Below are positions 32,904-42,100 of a stretch of DNA of 64,000 bases, one piece after another. A model generated the notes under the pieces. The model saw nothing but the letters and a program-made list of their open reading frames with translations, was not told where the DNA came from and made no database searches. The stretch is from assembly GCA_016721505.1 (NCBI GenBank), contig JADKHX010000003.1, forward strand, positions 186,001-250,000, read 5' to 3'. The stretch is from Rhodocyclaceae bacterium. Its GTDB lineage: Bacteria > Pseudomonadota > Gammaproteobacteria > Burkholderiales > Rhodocyclaceae. How positions within the stretch are numbered: the stretch's first letter is position 1; every line of letters starts with the position of its first letter. The translations under genes were made by a program, and so were the position numbers.

Positions 32904-33976
32904 TCGGCCAAGGCTGCCAAAAGTTCTGCTTGATGCTCCGCTGACAAAGCGTTCACCACATCGCTTAGATCGCCATCCATGATCGCGTCGATTTTGTACA
33001 GCGTCAGATTAATGCGGTGATCGGTGACGCGACCCTGCGGGAAGTTGTAGGTACGAATGCGCTCGGAGCGGTCGCCGCTGCCGATCAGTGATTTGCGTGT
33101 AGAGGCAATCTCAATTTGCTGTTCACGTTGTTTGACATCATTAATGCGTGCGGCAAGCACAGCCATCGCCTGTGCTTTATTGCGATGTTGCGAGCGATCG
33201 TCCTGACACTCGACGACGATGCCGGTGGGCAAATGCGTGATGCGCACGGCGGAATCGGTTTTGTTGATGTGCTGGCCACCTGCGCCTGACGCGCGGAAAG
33301 TATCGATGCGAAGTTCCGACGGATTGATGACGACGTCGACCAACTCATCGGCCTCGGGCAGTACCGCGACGGTACAAGCGGAAGTGTGGATGCGACCTTG
33401 CGCTTCGGTAGCTGGCACACGTTGCACTCGGTGTCCGCCGGATTCAAACTTGAGTTTTGAGTACGCGCCTTGACCTTCAATGCGAGCGATGATTTCGCGG
33501 AAGCCGCCGAGATCGGAATCACTCTTGGAAACAATTTCAACTTTCCAACGCTGGCGTTCGGCGTAGCGCGAATACATGCGGAAAAGATCGCCGGCAAAAA
33601 GCGCAGATTCATCGCCACCGGTGCCGGCACGAATTTCCAGAAACAAATTTTTATCGTCGCTAGGGTCTTTGGGTAACAACGCGGTTTGCAAGTCGATGTC
33701 GAGTTGCGCCATAGTTTCTTGAGCGGTGACTTGTTCAGCCTGCGCGAGCTCCTTCATCTCCGGATCGGCGAGCAAATCTGCGGCGTGCGCGTAGTCATTT
33801 TCGGCCTGTCGATAGGCGTGAAATAGGCCAACCACCGGCGTTATCTCTGCATGTTCGCGGGTGAGTTTGCGATACGCATCCATGTCGCGTGCAACTTCGG
33901 GGCGCGCTAACAATCCGTCAATTTCTGCAAGGCGTTCGGCGAGGCGGTCAAGCTTTTCGAGGATGGCTGGTTTCAT
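32900..33976 (-). CDS. prfA: Peptide chain release factor 1
   Basis: RF1 reads UAA and UAG. It has 358 residues, the normal size. The catalytic loop GAGGQHINKTDSAVRI carries the GGQ motif, and the stop-codon motif PAT appears in VPATEAQGRIH. VPATEAQ is the conserved RF1 form, distinguishing it from RF2. Its ATG overlaps the plsB stop by four bases and its own stop overlaps prmC by four. It is part of the hemA-plsB-prfA-prmC unit. Confidence 0.98.
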   Translation of the reverse strand: MKPAILEKLDRLAERLAEIDGLLARPEVARDMDAYRKLTREHAEITPVVGLFHAYRQAENDYAHAADLLADPEMKELAQAEQVTAQETMAQLDIDLQTALLPKDPSDDKNLFLEIRAGTGGDESALFAGDLFRMYSRYAERQRWKVEIVSKSDSDLGGFREIIARIEGQGAYSKLKFESGGHRVQRVPATEAQGRIHTSACTVAVLPEADELVDVVINPSELRIDTFRASGAGGQHINKTDSAVRITHLPTGIVVECQDDRSQHRNKAQAMAVLAARINDVKQREQQIEIASTRKSLIGSGDRSERIRTYNFPQGRVTDHRINLTLYKIDAIMDGDLSDVVNALSAEHQAELLAALAE

Positions 33977-36537
33977 TGAGGAGTTACGGGTGGCGATGGC
34001 GTTTCGGCGGGTGCTTCGTTTTGCGGCGCAGCGAGTGCGTCAATTGTGGCGACTTCAATCGATGGCGGCTCAACGCGCGCCATGCGCTCGATACTGTGGC
34101 GTACATCAGCGGCGAGCAGCAGTTCGGCATGTGCAGCTGGTGCGCTGATTCGGTCATCAAAGTGCAAATAGCCTTCGTCGTCGGCGTGCAAAAAATCGGC
34201 ATCGATTAAATTGCGCACGACATTGGCGAATAGCGATTTTTCCGAAAATTCGGGACTATTGAATTCGTAGAGCAATGACAATCGCTGCGCCAACAAATGA
34301 CCAGATTCTTCGAGCAAGCTGCGGGTGATTTTTCCGCTGCCGTGATGTTGCAAAAGTGCCAAGGTGAGGAACTGCCGCTCGAGCGTCGGGCGAATAATTT
34401 CGCCGAGTTGATAAAGCTCGGCGCTGGCCTCATCGCTGGGCGGTGGCGCGCGCAAAACCATTGGGCTTTCAGGGCGGACGACGATCAAATTCCGGCTGAT
34501 TAAAGTGGCCTCGGTTTGCTCGATGACGTCGTCCAACGTGTCAATTTCCCATGGTAAGAAAAGTTCTGCGCGGAGCAAGTTGTATATGCCTTTGATTGCG
34601 CGCTTGGCCAGCGTGCGGCTCAAAATGCGGTTGTGGCTGACAAGGCAAGCGAACAGTGCCGGCAGCGCGAATAAATGAATAACGTTATTGCGGAAATAGG
34701 CCAGCAAACTGGCCTGCGCTTGCGAGGCATGCACCAAATCACCCAAGGCGTGCGGGCGAACATTGATGAGTTCTAGGCGCAAACATTCTTCGATGATGAC
34801 GGCGGGCAGGGTTTGCGATATCACTACGGACGCTGGCAACATCGTATTTGCCGCGACAAACTGCAGGTGCTCGATTTGTCGATGAATGGCGCGGATGTCG
34901 GCGGTGTGTTTGGTGGTCGATAGCAATGCCAGCGCCATCAAGTTTACTGGATTGATTACAGCAGCGGCGTTGATGCGCCGCGCCAGTTCAAAACCGGTGG
35001 CATCGACAGCTTTGCGCAGCCACGGTGCGCGTGAATCATCGAGTGGGCAGTCGCGCCAGTCAGGCTGCTCTGCATCAAGAAATTGCGAGAGCAAAAGTGG
35101 CTCGCCAAAATTCACATGCACGGTTCCAAAACGCCGCTTGAGTAAGCGCACCGCGCTCAATAAATCGAGCAAGGATTCGTTCTTCTTTTGCTTGCCGCCA
35201 AGCTCGGCTAGATACGAGCCGCCTTCCATTAACTTTTCGTAGCCAACGTAGACCGGCACGAAATACAGCGGACGTGCACGGCTACGCAGATAGCTTTGTA
35301 CCGTCATGCCGAGCATGCCAGTACGTGGCGTCAGCGTGCGACCACTGCGACTGCGACCACCTTCGATGAAATATTCAATCGGGAAGCCGCGCTCTATCAT
35401 CAGGTGTACGTATTCCAAAAATACGGCGGAATAGAGCATTTTGCCTTTGAGTTTGCGGCGCAAAAAGAACGCGCCGCCGCCGCGCAAAATCGGGCCGACC
35501 AAGGGCATGTTGAGGTTCGAACCAGCGGCGATATGTGGCGGTGTCAGGCCGCGTTTGAACAATAAGTAGGACATCAACAAATAGTCGATGTGGCTGCGAT
35601 GGCACGGCACATAAATCAAGCTGCTGCCTGCTGCAATTTTGGCGACTTGATCGAAATTGTGCACTTCGATGCGGTCGTAAATACGTGTCCACACCCAGTT
35701 AAGGAAAAGTATCAGCGGTTGAATGATGGTGTTGGAATAATCAGAGGCGATTTCGAGTGCATAACGGCGCGCGGTTTGTTCGGCCTTGATCATCGATACG
35801 GATTTTTCAGCGGCCTCCGCAGCGATGGCCGCACGCACTTTGGGCGTTGCCAATAAGGTTTGCAGTTGGGTGTTGCGGTGGGATAGATCCGGCCCGATTG
35901 CCAGCGTGCGTTGGCGCTTGAAATGCACGCGGAAAATCCGCGCGAGACGACGCGTGGCGTGTGCTTCATTCGGGTCGTTGCGAAGCAGGAAACGTAGCGA
36001 TACCGGCTCATTGAAACGCACTACGGTTTGGCGACCATGAATCAAAATTGCTAGTAGCTGACGCAAGGAACTGGTGGCTTCCCATGTCTCGGCAAATAGC
36101 GCTTTAAGTATGGAATCCTGCGTTCCCGGCGCACGACCCCAAAGAATGGTGACGGGAACGAGTTGCACATCAAATTGCGGATTGTTGATTGCCGCTGCGA
36201 CCAAACTGGAGAGCAATTCTGATTCGTCCCGCCGGGGATTGCTAGCGACTTTGGTCGGCCGTTGCGCAAGAAAAAAGAACGAACGGCGCGAACGCAGCGG
36301 CCGTGTCGTCAAGGGACCGAGCGCTGGCGGGAAGCCGAGTTCGCGGCACTCGTGGTCGAGCACCAAGAGATTCGATAGGTGCCGATGCTGCAACACATAA
36401 CAGACCGGAATGTCGGCTTGGAGCTTTAGTTCTTGCTGTGTCGCAGGGAATACTTGCGTTCGCGTCCATAGGTAAAGCAAGCGTCGCAACATCTGCAAAA
36501 GTGCGCCGACGAAATCAAAAGTAGGAAGGAAATTCAT
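33973..36537 (-). CDS. plsB: Glycerol-3-phosphate 1-O-acyltransferase PlsB
   Basis: PlsB acylates the sn-1 position of glycerol 3-phosphate, the first step of phospholipid synthesis, at the inner membrane. The 854-residue length is normal for PlsB. Signature motifs: HRSHIDYLLMSYLLF (H-X4-D), GGAFFLRRKLKG, and FIEGGRSRSGRTLTPRTGM; further along GVHVNFGEPL-like segments. It sits between hemA and prfA, an unusual place for this gene, with four-base overlap to prfA. The C-terminal PPSDEASAE region and ending APAETPSPPVTPQ are variable. Confidence 0.96.
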   Translation of the reverse strand: MNFLPTFDFVGALLQMLRRLLYLWTRTQVFPATQQELKLQADIPVCYVLQHRHLSNLLVLDHECRELGFPPALGPLTTRPLRSRRSFFFLAQRPTKVASNPRRDESELLSSLVAAAINNPQFDVQLVPVTILWGRAPGTQDSILKALFAETWEATSSLRQLLAILIHGRQTVVRFNEPVSLRFLLRNDPNEAHATRRLARIFRVHFKRQRTLAIGPDLSHRNTQLQTLLATPKVRAAIAAEAAEKSVSMIKAEQTARRYALEIASDYSNTIIQPLILFLNWVWTRIYDRIEVHNFDQVAKIAAGSSLIYVPCHRSHIDYLLMSYLLFKRGLTPPHIAAGSNLNMPLVGPILRGGGAFFLRRKLKGKMLYSAVFLEYVHLMIERGFPIEYFIEGGRSRSGRTLTPRTGMLGMTVQSYLRSRARPLYFVPVYVGYEKLMEGGSYLAELGGKQKKNESLLDLLSAVRLLKRRFGTVHVNFGEPLLLSQFLDAEQPDWRDCPLDDSRAPWLRKAVDATGFELARRINAAAVINPVNLMALALLSTTKHTADIRAIHRQIEHLQFVAANTMLPASVVISQTLPAVIIEECLRLELINVRPHALGDLVHASQAQASLLAYFRNNVIHLFALPALFACLVSHNRILSRTLAKRAIKGIYNLLRAELFLPWEIDTLDDVIEQTEATLISRNLIVVRPESPMVLRAPPPSDEASAELYQLGEIIRPTLERQFLTLALLQHHGSGKITRSLLEESGHLLAQRLSLLYEFNSPEFSEKSLFANVVRNLIDADFLHADDEGYLHFDDRISAPAAHAELLLAADVRHSIERMARVEPPSIEVATIDALAAPQNEAPAETPSPPVTPQ

Positions 36538-36550
36538 GCTTTGCAGAGTT

Positions 36551-37822
36551 TCATTCGTCTTGATGCAGGCGGTAAATTTGTGCGATAAGCGCGGCTATAT
36601 TGGCGTGCTCATCGCCAGTGGCCGAGTTGAGCGCTTGTGTCGGTCCGTGTAGGAGTTTGTTGGTCAATCCTTGCGAGAGTAGTTCAAGTACTTGAGCTGG
36701 GTTGTCACCTTTGGCTAGTTGTTTCATCGCCGCATCGACCGCTTGTACTCGCGTGTGTTCCGCTTTCTCACGCAGAACGCGGATAGTCGGCACGTTGTTA
36801 CGCGCCTGCAACCATTGTTCAAAACCTTCCACGCCAGCGTTGACAATTTTCTCGGCATCTAACACTGCGTCCTGCCGCGCTTCCAATCCAGAGTCGACCA
36901 ACTGCCCCAAGTCATCAAGCGTGTACAAGAAAATATCGTCGAGCGCGCTCACGTCAGTTTCAATGTCTCGCGGCACGGCCAGATCGACCATCACCATCGG
37001 GCGATGGCGGCGAATTTTGAGCGCACGCTCCACCATGCCGAGCCCGAGAATAGGCAAAGGACTAGCGGTACAGGAGACCACAATGTCGTACTCGGCCAAA
37101 CGTGCATCGACTTCGGTCAGCGCAATGGTGTCGATATTGTGATGGCTGAATCGACTCGCCAATGCTGCGGCGTGGGCGGCGGTGCGGTTTGCAATGGTGA
37201 TGCGCTTCGGACCTTGTGCGGCAAAATGCGCAAGGCACAGCTCGATCATTTCGCCAGCGCCGATAAACAAAATAGTGAGCCCAGCGCGTTGATCAAAAAT
37301 CCGGCCAGATAGATGCACGGCCGCAGCTGCCATCGAGACGATGTTGGCGCCGATCGCCGTGGTCGAGCGAACTTCCTTGGCCACTGCAAAGCTGCGCTGA
37401 AACAACTTGCCCAGTGTCGTCCCCAATGTTCCGGCCTCATCCGCCAAACGTGCTGCTTGTTTCATTTGCCCGAGAATTTGTGGCTCGCCCAGGACCATGG
37501 AATCAAGCCCGCTGGCAACGCGAAACATATGCCGAATGGCGGCTTGTTGCGGGTGCTGGTACAAGTGCGCGCTCAAGTATTCGCTAGTCAGACCGTGGTG
37601 ACGCGCCAGCCAGTCGCTCAATGGCGCAACCGTCGCGCCAGTAGCTAGCGAACAATAAACTTCGGTGCGGTTGCAGGTAGACAAAATCGCCGCTTCGCTC
37701 ACATCGGGAACGCGCAGCAAAGTGTGCAAGGCGCGCCCGATGTCGGTCGGCTGAAAAACTAATTGCTCACGCACCGCCAGTGGCGCCGTGTGGTGATTTA
37801 TGCCGAAGGCGAAAAGTGGCAT
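36551..37822 (-). CDS. hemA: Glutamyl-tRNA reductase
   Basis: HemA reduces glutamyl-tRNA(Glu) to glutamate-1-semialdehyde, the first step of tetrapyrrole synthesis. I start at ATG 37822 (MPLFAFGINHHTAPL), the usual HemA beginning; the longer frame to 37894 adds 24 residues that look random and overlap the KAS III end. Motifs: ILSTCNRTEVYC (catalytic Cys), GEPQILGQMKQAARLADEAGTLGTTLGKLFQRSFAVAKEVRS, IGAGEMIELC (NADPH). The order hemA-prfA-prmC is common; plsB is inserted here. Confidence 0.95.
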   Translation of the reverse strand: MPLFAFGINHHTAPLAVREQLVFQPTDIGRALHTLLRVPDVSEAAILSTCNRTEVYCSLATGATVAPLSDWLARHHGLTSEYLSAHLYQHPQQAAIRHMFRVASGLDSMVLGEPQILGQMKQAARLADEAGTLGTTLGKLFQRSFAVAKEVRSTTAIGANIVSMAAAAVHLSGRIFDQRAGLTILFIGAGEMIELCLAHFAAQGPKRITIANRTAAHAAALASRFSHHNIDTIALTEVDARLAEYDIVVSCTASPLPILGLGMVERALKIRRHRPMVMVDLAVPRDIETDVSALDDIFLYTLDDLGQLVDSGLEARQDAVLDAEKIVNAGVEGFEQWLQARNNVPTIRVLREKAEHTRVQAVDAAMKQLAKGDNPAQVLELLSQGLTNKLLHGPTQALNSATGDEHANIAALIAQIYRLHQDE

Positions 37823-37850
37823 GAGCGAAGTTTGTTGGTTTCGAGACGCA

Positions 37851-38975
37851 TCAAATCCGTCGCAAGACGTGGCTACCGATTGAGTAGCCCGCACCGAATG
37901 AGCAAATTATTCCAGTAGAACCGCTGGGCAAATCGGCTTGGTTCTGATGGAAAGCGATGATGGAACCGGCGGACGCTGTGTTGGCGTATTTGTCGAGCAC
38001 TATAGGCGCTTCATCCGGCGTGGGATCTCGATCCAATAAGCGGCGAGTGATGAATTGATTCATTGACAAATTGGCCTGATGCAGCCAAAAACGCCGCACG
38101 TCTTTTGGTGCTAATCCATGCTCTGCCAGATGTGTGGAAATGTGCTCAGCGGCCATCGGGCAGACTTCCTTGAACACTTTGCGGCCTTCTTGCATGAACA
38201 ATTTGTCGCGCTTGTCGGCACGGCCATCAGCTTCACAACGATCTAAAAAACCGCTGTTGTTGCGGATGTTATTGGAGAACGACGTCGCCGCACGCGAACC
38301 AAGAATTTCCCACAAATGGGTTTGCTTGCCAGATGGTTCTGCTTCAATCACCACTGCAGTTGCCACATCACCAAAAATAAAATGGCAATCGCGGTCGCGC
38401 CATTCCAAGTGTCCCGAGGTAATTTCTGGCCCCAGCACCAAGGCACAGCGTGCTTGGCCGGAGCGAATCGCGTTGGCGGCTTGCTCGATGCCAAAGGTGC
38501 CGGCCGAGCAGGCGACATTCATGTCGTAGCCATAGCCGCCACAGCCGAGCGCGTGCTGCACTTCAATCGCCAGCGCAGGGTAGGGGCGTTGGAAATTGGC
38601 GCACGCCACAATCACCAAATCGACTTCAGCGGCAGTTCGACCAGCGGCTTCCAGCGCGAGCTTAGCGGCGTTAACTGCAATCTCGGCCATGATGGAAATT
38701 TCGCCGTTGGGGCGCGCCGGAATGTTCGGGTACATCCGATCCGGGTCAAGCACACCGGCCTTATCGATCACATAGCGTTGCTTGATGCCAGAGCCTTTTT
38801 CGATGAACTCAACGCTCGATGGTTGCAAGGCGACGATCTCGCCAGCATCAATCGCCGCACCATTTTTTTTGTTAAACCGGCGCACGTATTCGTTAAACGA
38901 AGCGACCAGCTCCTCGTTGGTGATGACATTCGGTGGTGTCCACACGCCGCTGCCAGTGATGTAAGTCTTGTTCAT
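37851..38975 (-). CDS. 3-oxoacyl-ACP synthase III (FabH-like)
   Basis: A 374-residue condensing enzyme of the KAS III type. Catalytic triad: Cys in NVACSAGTFGIEQAANAI, His in WLHQANLSMNQFI, Asn in DKYANTASAGSI. The N-terminal TYITGSGVWTPPNVITNEEL and the length (about 40 residues longer than E. coli FabH) fit the subfamily of longer KAS III proteins found in proteobacteria beside a typical FabH. It may start fatty acid synthesis or make a ketoacyl product. It is 28 bases before hemA on the same strand. Confidence 0.9.
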   Translation of the reverse strand: MNKTYITGSGVWTPPNVITNEELVASFNEYVRRFNKKNGAAIDAGEIVALQPSSVEFIEKGSGIKQRYVIDKAGVLDPDRMYPNIPARPNGEISIMAEIAVNAAKLALEAAGRTAAEVDLVIVACANFQRPYPALAIEVQHALGCGGYGYDMNVACSAGTFGIEQAANAIRSGQARCALVLGPEITSGHLEWRDRDCHFIFGDVATAVVIEAEPSGKQTHLWEILGSRAATSFSNNIRNNSGFLDRCEADGRADKRDKLFMQEGRKVFKEVCPMAAEHISTHLAEHGLAPKDVRRFWLHQANLSMNQFITRRLLDRDPTPDEAPIVLDKYANTASAGSIIAFHQNQADLPSGSTGIICSFGAGYSIGSHVLRRI

Positions 38976-39070
38976 TTATGCTCCTCGCCGTTTCGACACT
39001 GTCTCAATTCTGCGAACGCGATTATAGAGAGGCTAGGCAAGGTTCGAGCCGATTGAGTGTGAACGAAAAT

Positions 39071-39106
39071 GACGGCGTAGCCAGTTTGTGCTGGTGATAC
39101 GCCGTC
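39071..39106. repeat. Dispersed element, copy 12: near-complete palindromic form
   Basis: Perfect 9-bp outer arms GACGGCGTA (39071-39079) and TACGCCGTC (39098-39106) enclose inner CCAG (39081-39084) and CTGG (39091-39094). Compared with the family core it has TTTGTG for the TTGGTG loop. It lies in the 172-base gap upstream of the KAS III gene and could fold as a hairpin. This form may be closest to a complete ancestral element. Confidence 0.8.
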
Positions 39107-39147
39107 GGTTACTCGCGCAACGTTTGCGGAAAACTATGTCTGGCTGG

Positions 39148-42100
39148 TCAGGATGTCTGGCGAATGCCAAGAGTAAGTTTAAGTGCTTCGCGCTGCGTTT
39201 TATAGGTCACGACCGAACGCAACTTAACATGACCGTAACCGCGAACGGTGGCGGGAAGTTCGGCCAATTTTGTTGCAGTGGCGATGTTGTCAGCGGAAAG
39301 CACCGGTACGAGCACAACTAAAGTCGCTTCATAGTCCGCGAGCAGATCGCGTTCCAATCGACGTTCCTCGGTGCGGCCAAAAATATCCCAAACACTGCCG
39401 CGCAGTTTGCGCGCTTTTGCCATCCAGCGAAATGCCGTCATCATCCACGGGCCGAATTCCATTTTTTTCACGTTGCCGGTGTGTGGATCGGGTTTTGCCA
39501 ACAGCGGCGGCGCGAGGTGAAAACGAATTTTGTAATCGCCTTCAAATTCTTTGGCGACCCGACTGGCAAAGTCAGTTTCGGCATACAGGCGAGCGACTTC
39601 ATATTCATCCTTGATCGCCATCAACTTGAACAGGTTGCGCGCGACAGCCTTGGTCAAATTTCCATCGCCACCGATTTTGGCTTCCGCGCCGCGAATTTTG
39701 TCGACTTGATTGCGGTAGCGTTCGGCATACGCGGCATCTTGATATTCGGTCAAAAACTTGCTGCGAATGGCGACCAATTCTTCGTCAGTTGGTGCTGGTG
39801 ACACGCCGTCTCCCACATTGGAAGTTGGTGTAACAAGTCTCCACACCGACGGGAAATCATGCGCGGCACAACGCCCCCAATTGAACGCCGCTATATTCAT
39901 TTTGATCGCCGTACCGTTGAGTTCAATCGCCGCTAGCAGCGCCGCTGCTGACACGGGAACCAAACCTTTTTGCCAGGCGTAGCCGAGCATAAAGAGGTTG
40001 GTCGCCATCGCGTCACCGATCAGTGTGGTCGCGAGTTTCTGCGCGTCGATAAAGTCAGTTGCTGTTTGCCCGATTGCATCGCTGATGGCATTTTGCATTT
40101 TGTCGCGAGGGAACAACCAGTCAGGGTTACGGGTGAAATCTGAGGTCGGCGAGAGTGCCGAATTGATGATGGCGCGGGTCTTGCCCAGCGCTATTTTGGC
40201 TAGGGCTTCGTCGGAAGCAGAGACGACTAAATCGGCACCAATCAGCGCGTCGGCCTCCCCGGCAGCGATGCGAACTGCATGTAAATCTTCGGGATGTTCA
40301 GCGACCCGTACATGCGAATAAACCGAACCACCTTTTTGCGCCAGACCGGCCATATCAAGCACGGTGACACCTTTGCCGTCGATGTGTGCGGCCATGCCGA
40401 TCAGTGCGCCGACGGTGATTACACCAGTTCCGCCAACACCGGTAATCAAAATTCCGTAGGGCTGATCAAGACTTGGTAACACTGGACTTGGCAACGCCTC
40501 GACCTGAGCGACCAGCATGGCGTCAAGCGAGCCGGTGTTTTTGCGTAATTTGCCACCGACCACAGATACGAAGCTTGGACAAAACCCTTTGGCGCATGAA
40601 TAATCTTTGTTGCAAGCGTTCTGATCGATGGCGCGCTTGCGACCGAATTCGGTTTCAACTGGCACTATCGCTGTGCAGTTGGATTGCACACCGCAATCAC
40701 CACAACCTTCGCAGACCGCTTCGTTGATAAACATCCGTCGTGCCAAATCGGGATAGGTGCCGCGCTTACGTCGGCGGCGTTTTTCGGCGGCGCAAGTTTG
40801 GTCGAAAATAATTGCCGAGGTCCCCGGTAATTCGCGGAACTCCCGCTGTATTGCGTCAAAATCATCACGATGACGAATCGGTGTGCCGTGCGGCAAATCG
40901 GGTATGCCGTAGGCGCGCTCGGTTCCATCAGTGACGACGACCATGTTGTGGATGCCTTCAGCAGCCAGTTGCGCAGCCAAAATCGGCACAGTTAAAGTGC
41001 CGTCGACGGATTGACCGCCAGTCATCGCGACCGCATCGTTGTAGAGCAATTTGTAGGTGATATTGACCTTGGCGGCAATCGACTGGCGGATCGCCAACAA
41101 ACCTGAATGAAAGTAAGTGCCATCGCCAAGGTTGGAAAAAATGTGTTTGGTTTCGGTGAAGGCCGATTGGCCAACCCATGACACGCCTTCGCCACCCATA
41201 TGCGAAAACGTTGCGGTGTCGCGATCGGGCATCCACGTAACCATGTAATGGCAGCCAATGCCCGCCACGGCTCGAGAGCCTTCAGGAACTTTGGTTGAGG
41301 TGTTGTGCGGGCAGCCCGGACAAAAAGTGGGCACGCGATCAATCGAGAAAACTTTGCTGGCCAGCGCCTTTTCTTTACCTTCCAAAAACGCCAAACGCGC
41401 AACTATCGTGTCTGAGGTGTGAAATCTTGCTATACGACTGGCTATCGCACGCGCGATCATCGCGGGCGTTAGCTCACCAGCCGCAGGCAACAACCACTTG
41501 CCGTGGTCGACTCGGCCACCGCTTTCAACCAAGGACCATTCACCTTTTTCGTCAAACTTGCCGACCACCCGGGGGCGCACATCCATGCGCCAGTTGTATA
41601 GCTCTTCCTTGAGTTGGTATTCGAGCAACTGCCGTTTTTCTTCAACGACCAATATCTCTTCCAGTCCTTCGGCGAAATGCCGCACGCCTTCAGCCTCTAG
41701 CGGCCACACCATGCCGATTTTGTACAAGCGAATTCCTATTTGCGCGGCACGCTGTTCGTCGATGCCTAAATCATCCAGCGCTTGCCGAACGTCAAGGTAG
41801 GATTTGCCAGAGGTGATGATGCCAAGCCGTGGATTTGGCGTATCGATCACGATACGATTGAGGTGGTTGGCACGGCAATAGGCTAGTGCGGCATAGAGTT
41901 TGAAATGCAGCAGGCGCTTTTCCTGCACCAAGGGTGGGTCGGGCCAGCGGATGTTCAGGCCATCGGGCGGCAATTCAAAATCAACCGGGATATTCACGGT
42001 GACGCGCTCGGGACCAACATCTACCGAGGCCGATGTTTCAACTGTGTCGGCCAGTGCTTTGAACGCTACCCAACAACCCGAGTACCGCGACAAAGCCCAA

